DNA of 5,683 nt from a bacterium (GCA_014381105.1 JACMIO010000109.1:1-5683), one strand, 5' to 3'; positions 1 through 5,442 are shown, numbered from the stretch's first letter. Numbers and translations are program-made. The notes: generated from the sequence alone by a model not told the origin.

Positions 1-163
1 CAAATTGCCAAAGACTAGAAGCGGTAAAATAATGAGAAGATTATTAAAATCAATCAGCACAAACTCTGACATTATAGGTGACACTAGCACACTTGAGGAT
101 GAAGCTTCAATTGAAGAAATCAAACAGGTGTATAGAGATTTTCAAAACATCACTAAACGGTAA
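1..163 (+). CDS. acs: Acetyl-CoA synthetase (AMP-forming), C-terminal fragment
   Basis: Only the last 53 codons are present; the gene enters from the left edge, base 1 being the last base of a preceding codon, and stops at TAA 161-163. The fragment begins with LPKTRSGKIMRR, the A10 motif of acyl-adenylate-forming enzymes. Its SGK lysine is the residue that catalyses adenylate formation and, in well-studied Acs enzymes, is switched off by acetylation. The following GDTSTLED stretch is the usual Acs tail and favours Acs over other acyl-CoA ligases. By family, the enzyme converts acetate, ATP and CoA to acetyl-CoA, AMP and PPi in the cytosol. The substrate pocket lies outside the window, so propionate or a related acid cannot be excluded. 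The gene converges on the DUF192 gene with only 12 bp between the stop codons. Confidence 0.9.
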   Translation, partial: KLPKTRSGKIMRRLLKSISTNSDIIGDTSTLEDEASIEEIKQVYRDFQNITKR

Positions 164-175
164 CTAGTGCAAATC

Positions 176-667
176 TTATACTGAAACTAATTTTATCTTT
201 GAGTCGTTTGTAATATTATGGTAGTTGATGAATCCTGTCGTTGCTGCCAGAACATATCTTGCTGGTATTGTGTTCTTATAGGTACATTGTGCCGCATCTA
301 AAGTATTCCTACATGGTGCCGCGTCTTGTTTAATATAAACAATATTACCGGCACCATCGAGCCAAATTAGGTCTAAATTGAATTGTATATTCAACAACCA
401 CAAGGAATACAGGTCAGGCTTATCATAAACAAGAAGTAGAGCGGAGCTTAGTGGCAGTTCCTCGCTTCTAAAAGTCAACCACCTTTGTCGTTCGGCAGGA
501 GTTTCAGCAATTTCGGTGCTTATTGAATGATTGTTTATTGCTATGGTTCCTTTTGAAAATTCTATATTCCTATTCTTGATTCCCTCTGGAATGAATGTCA
601 ATCCCAAAGCACCCAAGATTACACAACCAACTATAACCGGCACAAGTACTGTGATTTTACGAACCAC
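176..667 (-). CDS. DUF192 family protein with N-terminal membrane anchor
   Basis: This 163-residue protein starts with a basic MVRK followed by a hydrophobic segment at about residues 6-26, which reads as a signal anchor or uncleaved signal peptide. The rest (about 40-163) would then face the outside of the cell. Residues 48-160 match the DUF192 (COG1430) pattern: an EIAETPAER-type opening, W63-L-T-F-R, a W90-L-L-N-I segment, then L-D-L-I-W-L-D-x-x-G-N-I-V, a P-C pair (C119) with a second cysteine at C128, and the closing P-A-R-Y-V-L-x-x-x-x-G-F. The family has no firmly established biochemical function. The start is GTG at 667-665; an in-frame stop lies five codons upstream, so little other choice exists, and no ribosome binding site is seen. 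It is divergent from the ferredoxin gene. Family assignment is confident; function is unknown. Confidence 0.85.
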   Translation of the reverse strand: MVRKITVLVPVIVGCVILGALGLTFIPEGIKNRNIEFSKGTIAINNHSISTEIAETPAERQRWLTFRSEELPLSSALLLVYDKPDLYSLWLLNIQFNLDLIWLDGAGNIVYIKQDAAPCRNTLDAAQCTYKNTIPARYVLAATTGFINYHNITNDSKIKLVSV

Positions 668-681
668 GTGTAAAGCTCTTC

Positions 682-694
682 AAAAATATAATTT
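682..694 (-). promoter_or_regulatory. Possible TATA box for the DUF192 gene
   Basis: On the minus strand this reads AAATTATATTTTT, the most TATA-like stretch near the GTG start at 667. Its centre is only about 21 bp from the start, slightly close for an archaeal TATA box with a leaderless transcript. A second AT-rich candidate, AAAATATG at 714-707, would leave a leader of roughly 17 nt. The choice between them is a guess. Confidence 0.2.
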
Positions 695-775
695 CTACCT
701 TTGGGTCATATTTTCCATATTGCAATTCGACTTATAATTTGGAATTTTATATCGGTGTTATAAAATAGCACAGTG

Positions 776-783
776 TTTAAATA
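776..783 (+). promoter_or_regulatory. Likely TATA box of the ferredoxin gene
   Basis: TTTAAATA lies about 36 bp (box centre) upstream of the ATG at 816. With the usual archaeal spacing of about 26 bp from box centre to transcription start, transcripts would begin near 806 with a leader of about 10 nt. No Shine-Dalgarno sequence occurs in that leader. Another AT-rich element (TTATAAAATA, 758-767) lies upstream and is a weaker alternative. Confidence 0.4.
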
Positions 784-815
784 GTTTCGACTTTACTTCT
801 GTTTCAGTGAATTAA

Positions 816-1109
816 ATGCCAGTAGCAATACTTCCAGATATTAGCGAACAACATTGTATCGGCTGTGCTCTATGTGTTGAAATTTGTACTTCTCTTGGTC
901 CAGATGTATTGAGGGTAAAACCAGTTGAAGGATGGAAAAGAGGTAAAGCCTTTGTATTCTATCCTGAAAGATGCATTTCAGATGGTGCATGTATAGGGGT
1001 TTGCCCAACTAAAGCAATCTTTTGGATGAGACCAATGGATTATACACCAGGTCAGCCTATTCCACTAAAGAAGAATGGTCTGTTCGCAAAGGGATGGGAA
1101 GAAGGTTAA
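816..1109 (+). CDS. Two-cluster ferredoxin with an Asp at one ligand position
   Basis: This 97-residue soluble protein has a bacterial-type 2[4Fe-4S] ferredoxin core at residues 10-70. The first motif is complete: C14-x2-C17-x2-C20-x3-C24. The second reads C53-x2-D56-x2-C59-x3-C63-P, so the expected second cysteine is aspartate. In this fold C53, D56, C59 and C24 would hold one cluster, and C14, C17, C20 and C63 the other. The C-x2-D-x2-C pattern is known from Pyrococcus furiosus ferredoxin, where Asp ligates a labile iron and allows [3Fe-4S]/[4Fe-4S] interconversion. The two motifs are separated by a longer loop (28 residues between C24 and C53) than in minimal clostridial ferredoxins, and a tail of about 30 residues follows (MRPMDYTPG...). 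The likely role is cytosolic low-potential electron transfer, possibly to 2-oxoacid oxidoreductases or reductases; no partner gene is adjacent. It is a single gene, convergent with the next one. Confidence 0.88.
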   Translation: MPVAILPDISEQHCIGCALCVEICTSLGPDVLRVKPVEGWKRGKAFVFYPERCISDGACIGVCPTKAIFWMRPMDYTPGQPIPLKKNGLFAKGWEEG

Positions 1110-1128
1110 ACCATAACCCCAATATCCA

Positions 1129-1150
1129 TTTTTTATAAATTTTTCATTTT
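1129..1150 (+). terminator. T-rich terminator after the ferredoxin gene
   Basis: Three closely spaced T runs (T6 at 1129-1134, T5 at 1140-1144, T4 at 1147-1150) begin about 20 bp after the ferredoxin stop, with no stem-loop visible before them. This fits archaeal intrinsic termination, which depends on U tracts rather than hairpins. Confidence 0.5.
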
Positions 1151-1232
1151 GTTAATTTTGATAATCAAGCCTAATACATATTATTTTAATCAGTTAGCAG
1201 GATACTGATCGGTTTACTTGATATATTTGTGC

Positions 1233-1514
1233 TCACAGAGTTACTCTTAACAGGGAAACAATTCCAACAAGTTCTGCTATGTGAATTGCCACAAAATAAG
1301 GCAATAAATCGTCCGGATAAAGTGGCGCCATAGCTAAGTAAGCATATACTGCTATTAAATTATGAAGCATTAACATTACAGTAAAGAACATTAGACCAAT
1401 TGTAAATACCGCTCTAGTTTTGTTATATATCCTAGCATAAATCACTAACAATGTCAGTAAGACACCAACATTCAACACACTTATCACTGTGCTTGCGTTC
1501 ATAAGGAGACTCAT
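1233..1514 (-). CDS. Small three-helix membrane protein of unknown function
   Basis: I do not recognise a named family. The 93-residue product is almost entirely hydrophobic, with three predicted membrane helices at about residues 7-28, 35-61 and 71-90. A short basic loop (R28-I-Y-N-K-T-R34) joins helices 1 and 2, and a proline-acidic loop (A-P-L-Y-P-D-D) joins helices 2 and 3. Polar residues within or at the edge of membrane segments stand out: H51-N52 in helix 2 and H78 with E81 in helix 3, which could bind a metal or cofactor or form a buried pair. The overall pattern resembles small three-helix proteins common in haloarchaea and thaumarchaea, but that is an impression only. ATG at 1514 is used; ATG at codon 5 (1502) is equally possible, and neither has a ribosome binding site. 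It is divergent from the FEN-1 gene. Confidence 0.65.
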   Translation of the reverse strand: MSLLMNASTVISVLNVGVLLTLLVIYARIYNKTRAVFTIGLMFFTVMLMLHNLIAVYAYLAMAPLYPDDLLPYFVAIHIAELVGIVSLLRVTL

Positions 1515-1573
1515 AGGTTAGAATCACAATAATCAAATTGCCTTATCTACTTTTTTCCAGATCCCATCCAAAT

Positions 1574-1589
1574 CATATGAGCATATGAG
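1574..1589. repeat. Tandem 8-bp repeat CATATGAG x2 between divergent genes
   Basis: CATATGAG occurs twice with no gap (1574-1581 and 1582-1589), each copy containing the palindrome CATATG. It lies in the 129-bp region between the small membrane protein gene and the FEN-1 gene, about 55-70 bp upstream of each start. It could be a regulator binding site or a chance repeat in AT-rich DNA. Confidence 0.5.
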
Positions 1590-1604
1590 AAAAGAAAAAT
1601 AGAA

Positions 1605-1616
1605 AAAAAATAAAAC
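1605..1616 (+). promoter_or_regulatory. fen: Possible TATA box of the FEN-1 gene
   Basis: AAAAAATAAAAC is centred about 33 bp upstream of the ATG at 1644, which would give a leader of roughly 7 nt. The surrounding DNA is A-rich, so the exact box is uncertain. No Shine-Dalgarno sequence precedes the start. Confidence 0.3.
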
Positions 1617-1643
1617 AAAGATTGTATAATCATAATCCAATTA

Positions 1644-2672
1644 ATGGGCTTAGATTTAAAACCAATCCTTACACATACTAGCATAAAGCTGAGTGATCTT
1701 TCAAACAAAATAATTGCAGTAGACGCTTTCAACACAATCCATCAATTTCTAGCTACAATTCGCGGAAGTACCGGAGAGCTTCTTACTAATTCTCATGGAG
1801 AAATTACGAGCCATTTGAGCGGACTGTTCTATCGAAATATCAATTTACTTGCGGAAGGTATCAAACTAGTCTTTGTCTTTGATGGAGTATCCAGTCCATT
1901 AAAAACAGATGAAATTCAACGCAGACATCAAATCAAGCAGATAGCAGCTGAAAAATATGAGAAAGCACTTGTTCAGGGCAAACTAGAAGAAGCAAGAAAA
2001 TACAGTCAAGCAACATCAGTCCTGACTGATAACATGATAGAAGAATCAAAGAGATTACTCTCTTTATTAGGAATCCCTACAGTACAAGCTCCATCAGAAG
2101 GAGAGGCTACTGCAGCAAGGCTAACCACTTCCGATCTGGTACAGATTTGCGCAAGTCAAGATTATGATTCCATTCTATTTGGTGCAAAGCGACTTGTAAG
2201 AAATATAACTATAACTGGTAAAAGGAAAGTTCCTAATAGAAATGCCTTCATTGATGTTCCTCTAGAAATATTTAATCTAGAAGATATTCTTAATCAAACT
2301 AATTTGACGAACGAGCAGCTTGTCGATGTAGGAATCCTAATAGGAACAGATTATAATATTGGGGGTATACTAGGAATAGGGCCAAAAACTGCATTGAAAT
2401 TAATTCAAAAATATTCAAAATTGGAAAATATTGATCAACTTCAAGAACAGTTGTCTAACGTTCCATATGAAGAAATTAGGGAACTATTTTTGAAACCCAA
2501 AGTTGCAAATGTTACTAATAATGATATTAAATTTGAACCTGTTGATTATGACAAGGTAGTCGAATTTTTATGTACGGAAAAAAACTTTTCACCAGATCGT
2601 GTCAATTCTGCCTTACAAAAGGTTCAAAATTCAGAAAAAAATAAGAATCAATCGTTGGAAAAATGGTTCTAA
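1644..2672 (+). CDS. fen: Flap endonuclease FEN-1
   Basis: This 342-residue protein has the usual length of archaeal FEN-1, the structure-specific nuclease that removes 5' flaps during Okazaki-fragment maturation and base excision repair. The N-terminal MGLDLKPI supports the start, because Gly2 takes part in the family's active site after Met removal. The metal-binding carboxylates are all present: D27 (A-V-D-A-F), D80 (F-V-F-D-G), E152 and E154 (P-S-E-G-E-A), D173 and D175 (Q-D-Y-D-S), and D236 (G-T-D-Y-N). The helical arch/clamp region is about residues 85-130, and a helix-hairpin-helix DNA-binding motif with G-I-G-P-K-T-A follows at 240-255. The chain ends in NQSLEKWF, a PCNA-interacting peptide ending in the W-F pair but with Asn where Gln is usual. 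There is no SD sequence. It converges with the ThyX-like gene, 37 bp between stops. Confidence 0.97.
   Translation: MGLDLKPILTHTSIKLSDLSNKIIAVDAFNTIHQFLATIRGSTGELLTNSHGEITSHLSGLFYRNINLLAEGIKLVFVFDGVSSPLKTDEIQRRHQIKQIAAEKYEKALVQGKLEEARKYSQATSVLTDNMIEESKRLLSLLGIPTVQAPSEGEATAARLTTSDLVQICASQDYDSILFGAKRLVRNITITGKRKVPNRNAFIDVPLEIFNLEDILNQTNLTNEQLVDVGILIGTDYNIGGILGIGPKTALKLIQKYSKLENIDQLQEQLSNVPYEEIRELFLKPKVANVTNNDIKFEPVDYDKVVEFLCTEKNFSPDRVNSALQKVQNSEKNKNQSLEKWF
2635..2641 (-). terminator. Possible minus-strand U tract for the ThyX-like gene
   Basis: Seven A residues on the plus strand give a T7 run on the minus strand, about 70 bp past the ThyX-like stop. A T5 run lies at 2663-2659. Both fall inside the last codons of FEN-1, so the ThyX-like transcript may end by overlapping the fen 3' end in antisense. 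No better minus-strand T run exists in the 37-bp gap. Confidence 0.3.
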
Positions 2673-2692
2673 ATCTATTTCTTTAATAATAA

Positions 2693-2697
2693 TTTTT
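2693..2697 (+). terminator. Weak T-run terminator after FEN-1
   Basis: A T5 run preceded by AT-rich DNA (TTTCTTTAATAATAA) lies about 20 bp after the FEN-1 stop, within the convergent gap. It is short for an archaeal terminator; readthrough into the antisense of the ThyX-like gene is possible. Confidence 0.3.
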
Positions 2698-2709
2698 GTA
2701 AGGCATTCA

Positions 2710-4359
2710 CTATTTCTTTGAAGGTAATAGTTCTCTTCTCTTCAATTCTTTTCTCTTTTCAGTATCAAATCTTCCAAGCTCATATTGATTCATATCGACA
2801 AATTTCATCCCTTTCATGAGAAGCGGGTGTATCTCATTAATTTTCTTAAAAATTTGTTGACATATGTAGCGATAATCAGGATGTCCTTGAGCCGTAGTAC
2901 GCAATTCAATCACATGGTAAAGTTCTCTCAAATTTATCTTTATGAAATATGGATATTTATAAGCAAAGTTAACGGCATACTGAGCTTCAACTGGCATTGT
3001 CTTTGCAATATTTTGATAAGTATTGCTGGAAAGATACATGCAATCTTTAAAATCTTTTTCCATACCCGAATCAGTAATTTCTTTGGGAATGTCATAACCA
3101 TGTTTAGTAGAAAGCAATTGTCTCTCCATTGTAAGAATTCTGTGACGATGCAAATCTCGAAACATACCAAAATTAGTAAACATTTCGAACAAGTATTCAA
3201 CCATCTCAAACGCCCTGCCTGGTCTGTGCCTTCTATTTCCACGAAATTTCGTATAAGCCAAGATAATTTCATTTCTTCTTGATTGCGGAAATGATTTGAC
3301 TAATTTTGTTATATCGTGTAGCGATTGTCCTTGTGCATTTTCATATAATATTGCAGAAACAACTTTCACTTCTGCATCTTTACTATCCATATAATCAATG
3401 AGCCTTACATCCATAGGAGAATATTCAGGTTTAATATCCTCCAGATATTTATCCGTCAACTTTGCTATTTTCTTATTGGTATTTATCATAAACGACTGAA
3501 GCGATTTACCATGTTTTTCATTTACTCGTTTGATAAAGGACGGTATTACACAATCTAGTTCAGAATTTAACATAGGAGCTAAATCCTTGAGCTCATCTAG
3601 TTCAGAACAGTATAAACGTGTCAAAAGGTACTCAAATGCTCTACCATTTCCAGTTATACCTAAATTTGTAAGGGTGGAGGCTGGGAGCAGATTACGTAAA
3701 ATGTCAAGTGTTTTCGATCTCACCGTACTTTGATACACCTTCTTTGCAGATTCTATATCCTGGTCGTCAGATAGTTTGGTAAAGATTTTTTCTGATTTTG
3801 AAATTGAATCGAAATACATGAAATAATCGATGGGTTCTATTTCTGAGATATATTTCTGCATTAGATTGATACTCTTACTATAAACGTTAAATGAGTGATC
3901 ACAGGATTCTATATAGAGTTCCGCATATTTTGATTCAAGTATTTTCTCATCTCTATAGTATTTATACATGTTACCAACTTTCTTATCAAAAGGTATGTAG
4001 CGAGAGGATTTCTCCAAATAAGACAGTCCAATTCTTTGATCCTCAATTTTTTTTGCTGCGATATTGGAGATCCACTCTACAGCAATTTGCGCTTCCCCCA
4101 ATTCCGCAACAGAATCATCGCCATATTCTGACAATATCTTACTATAAAAATCGCTTCCTCTGTTTGCATTTGTTACAAATTCATCCAAGAATATCTTTCT
4201 CATTGTTTTGTCAGATCGAGAATATCTCGACATCAGTGCACCTCTGTCGACCTGTCTGGGAGTTATAATCGCAAAGACATGCTTATCAGAATTAGAAAAA
4301 TGTTGATTAAGTATTGATTTTTCTTTATCCGAAAAATCATAATCAGTGTTGAAATTCAT
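2710..4359 (-). CDS. Tandem two-domain ThyX-like protein (FAD-dependent thymidylate synthase family)
   Basis: At 549 residues this is over twice the length of ordinary ThyX (about 220-250), and two ThyX-like halves can be read. N-half: G-D-D-S83-V-A-E86, then D107-Q-R109 followed by E116-K-S118-S-R120-Y, R222-N-L-L-P, and N238-G-R240 with R248. C-half: R-P-G-R-A-F-E385, then F-R-D-L-H-R405-H-R407-I-L-T-M-E-R-Q-L-L-S, and N476-L-R478-E-L with L-R487. ThyX makes dTMP from dUMP with methylene-tetrahydrofolate, FAD and NADPH. Neither half holds a full RHRX7S signature: the N-half lost R-H, the C-half lost S-x-R-Y. The retained parts are complementary, so a composite site is plausible. Whether the enzyme makes dTMP is not proven. 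ATG at 4359 has no SD. Divergent from cdvA and convergent with fen. Family call is confident; activity is inference. Confidence 0.85.
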   Translation of the reverse strand: MNFNTDYDFSDKEKSILNQHFSNSDKHVFAIITPRQVDRGALMSRYSRSDKTMRKIFLDEFVTNANRGSDFYSKILSEYGDDSVAELGEAQIAVEWISNIAAKKIEDQRIGLSYLEKSSRYIPFDKKVGNMYKYYRDEKILESKYAELYIESCDHSFNVYSKSINLMQKYISEIEPIDYFMYFDSISKSEKIFTKLSDDQDIESAKKVYQSTVRSKTLDILRNLLPASTLTNLGITGNGRAFEYLLTRLYCSELDELKDLAPMLNSELDCVIPSFIKRVNEKHGKSLQSFMINTNKKIAKLTDKYLEDIKPEYSPMDVRLIDYMDSKDAEVKVVSAILYENAQGQSLHDITKLVKSFPQSRRNEIILAYTKFRGNRRHRPGRAFEMVEYLFEMFTNFGMFRDLHRHRILTMERQLLSTKHGYDIPKEITDSGMEKDFKDCMYLSSNTYQNIAKTMPVEAQYAVNFAYKYPYFIKINLRELYHVIELRTTAQGHPDYRYICQQIFKKINEIHPLLMKGMKFVDMNQYELGRFDTEKRKELKRRELLPSKK

Positions 4360-4380
4360 AATATTAATAGAAAATAATCC

Positions 4381-4395
4381 TTATACTTATTTTTT
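4381..4395 (-). promoter_or_regulatory. Likely TATA box of the ThyX-like gene
   Basis: The minus strand reads AAAAAATAAGTATAA, centred about 29 bp upstream of the ATG at 4359. That spacing predicts a leaderless or nearly leaderless transcript, in keeping with the absence of a Shine-Dalgarno sequence. Confidence 0.45.
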
Positions 4396-4423
4396 GAGCT
4401 CATAGTAATTACAAATTGCCTGC

Positions 4424-4445
4424 ACATCTAGTATTAAAACATCTA
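4424..4445. repeat. Direct repeat ACATCTA in the thyX-like/cdvA divergent region
   Basis: ACATCTA occurs at 4424-4430 and 4439-4445, start-to-start 15 bp; extending each copy by three bases (GTA, CTA) keeps 9 of 10 positions identical. It lies between the two divergent promoters and could be an operator, but chance is possible in AT-rich DNA. Confidence 0.35.
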
Positions 4446-4477
4446 CTAAATTATTGATTATTTTTAACATTGCCATC

Positions 4478-4484
4478 ATTATAT
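4478..4484 (+). promoter_or_regulatory. Possible TATA box of cdvA
   Basis: ATTATAT is centred about 24 bp upstream of the ATG at 4505, consistent with a leaderless transcript. An alternative, the ATTTTTAAC stretch near 4459-4467, would leave a leader of about 15 nt. No Shine-Dalgarno sequence is present either way. Confidence 0.3.
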
Positions 4485-4504
4485 CCGTATGTTAATTCAA
4501 TCTC

Positions 4505-5296
4505 ATGAGCGACATAAAGCTCGAGTTTGTAGGTAAGCAGGTAAAAGATATGTACGGAGCATATGTGGGACAGGTAATCGGACTAGTCACGGATATCGAT
4601 GGTTCTATTGAGTCAGTAGGTGTAGATTGTGGTTCAACTGGATTGCAGAAACTCTCATACGAACAATTACTCGTCCAAGGAGACTATGTGATCTTTATAC
4701 CAAAGTGGCGAATGGAAGCTCAAAAATTACTTAGACAAAAAAATCTTACTCTCAAGAGGGTTAAGGCGCTTGAAAATTTGGTAGAAGAAAACGATCTCAT
4801 GAAAGACGATGCTGAGGTTTTACATCTCATATATGAGAAGAGATTGGTTGATTTGGAAAGTAATGAACAAGAGGTCGTAAATACATTGAATTCAAGACTG
4901 CGAGAACTGGAAGTACAAGGCACAACTATCAAAACGATTATTTTCGATGCAAAGTTACAATATAGGAGTAATGATATCCTTGAAGAAACATATCAAGAAA
5001 TCAATACAAATTCTACCGAGTTGTTAGATCGTATTCAACTGGAAAAAGATGAGATAAACAGCTTTCTCTCAAGAATTACTCAGCCATATTCAGAGATAGT
5101 CACAAATGGATCAGAGGACAAGAACATCGATCAAACACAAACAGAGGAGCAACATGTTGACGAGGTGGGAATGGAAACTAAGACTAGTGACAGCGAGGCA
5201 ATCAAAGAACAGAATTCAACGGTATTTGGTGATTCTCAAGACAATGAGATAGAAGGCAATTGGTTAAATGAAGTACTTACTAAAGATACGGCCTAG
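4505..5296 (+). CDS. cdvA: Cell division protein CdvA
   Basis: This 263-residue protein has the CdvA layout. An N-terminal PRC-barrel-like beta domain covers about residues 5-68 (F-V-G-K-x-V-K-D-M-Y-G-x-x-V-G, then I-x-S-V-G-V-D-C-G and G-D-Y-V-I-F-I-P). A long charged coiled-coil region follows at about 69-192. Next is an acidic, Gln/Ser/Thr-rich, probably disordered tail (193-248), then a short hydrophobic end G-N-W253-L-N-E-V-L. In Crenarchaeota, CdvA assembles on the membrane at mid-cell and recruits the ESCRT-III-like CdvB through a C-terminal E3B peptide that binds CdvB's winged helix; residues about 250-260 are the natural candidate here, by inference. No cdvB or cdvC is adjacent, as is usual in thaumarchaea, where the cdv genes are scattered. 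It is divergent from the ThyX-like gene. The start gives a clean domain boundary. Confidence 0.88.
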   Translation: MSDIKLEFVGKQVKDMYGAYVGQVIGLVTDIDGSIESVGVDCGSTGLQKLSYEQLLVQGDYVIFIPKWRMEAQKLLRQKNLTLKRVKALENLVEENDLMKDDAEVLHLIYEKRLVDLESNEQEVVNTLNSRLRELEVQGTTIKTIIFDAKLQYRSNDILEETYQEINTNSTELLDRIQLEKDEINSFLSRITQPYSEIVTNGSEDKNIDQTQTEEQHVDEVGMETKTSDSEAIKEQNSTVFGDSQDNEIEGNWLNEVLTKDTA

Positions 5297-5335
5297 TAAT
5301 CTGTAACTGAATTTAGACTAAATAGCACCCATTTC

Positions 5336-5344
5336 TTTTTTTTT
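5336..5344 (+). terminator. T9 terminator after cdvA
   Basis: A run of nine T residues lies 40 bp after the cdvA stop, with no stem-loop before it. This is the longest T run in the window and a good archaeal U-tract terminator, separating cdvA from the regulator gene downstream. Confidence 0.6.
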
Positions 5345-5442
5345 CAGGCTCATTTTTAGAGTAAATTATTCAGATTCTTAAGGGATAACAATCTAAGATG
5401 CACTGTCAATGTAGTTATGTTCTAGATTATTGTGCCAATACA

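Noticed and set aside
531..737. 68-residue plus-strand frame opposite the DUF192 start
   Set aside because: Antisense to the DUF192 N-terminus and promoter, with no recognisable content.
771..818. Repeated CAGTG...TTAAAT around the ferredoxin promoter and start
   Set aside because: The second copy overlaps the start codon and the spacing within copies differs; AT-rich DNA makes this likely by chance.
1547..1735. Hydrophobic 62-residue minus-strand frame across the FEN-1 start
   Set aside because: It overlaps the FEN-1 promoter and first 31 codons. Its hydrophobicity arises from the antisense of A-rich DNA, and no promoter or family resemblance supports it.
2785..3282. Open frame on the plus strand, antisense to the ThyX-like gene
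   Set aside because: It lies wholly opposite a well-supported coding region and its translation shows no recognisable domain. The same applies to the plus-strand frames at 3530-3733 and 3891-4268 and to the other-frame minus-strand one at 2940-3272.
4825..4836. Palindrome CTCATATATGAG, similar to the CATATGAG repeat upstream of FEN-1
   Set aside because: It lies inside the cdvA coding region and encodes ordinary coiled-coil residues, so chance is the simpler explanation.
4720..4932. 70-residue Ser-rich minus-strand frame inside cdvA
   Set aside because: It is a shadow of the charged coiled-coil codons of CdvA; Ser/Phe-rich translations are typical of the reverse of Glu/Lys-rich genes.
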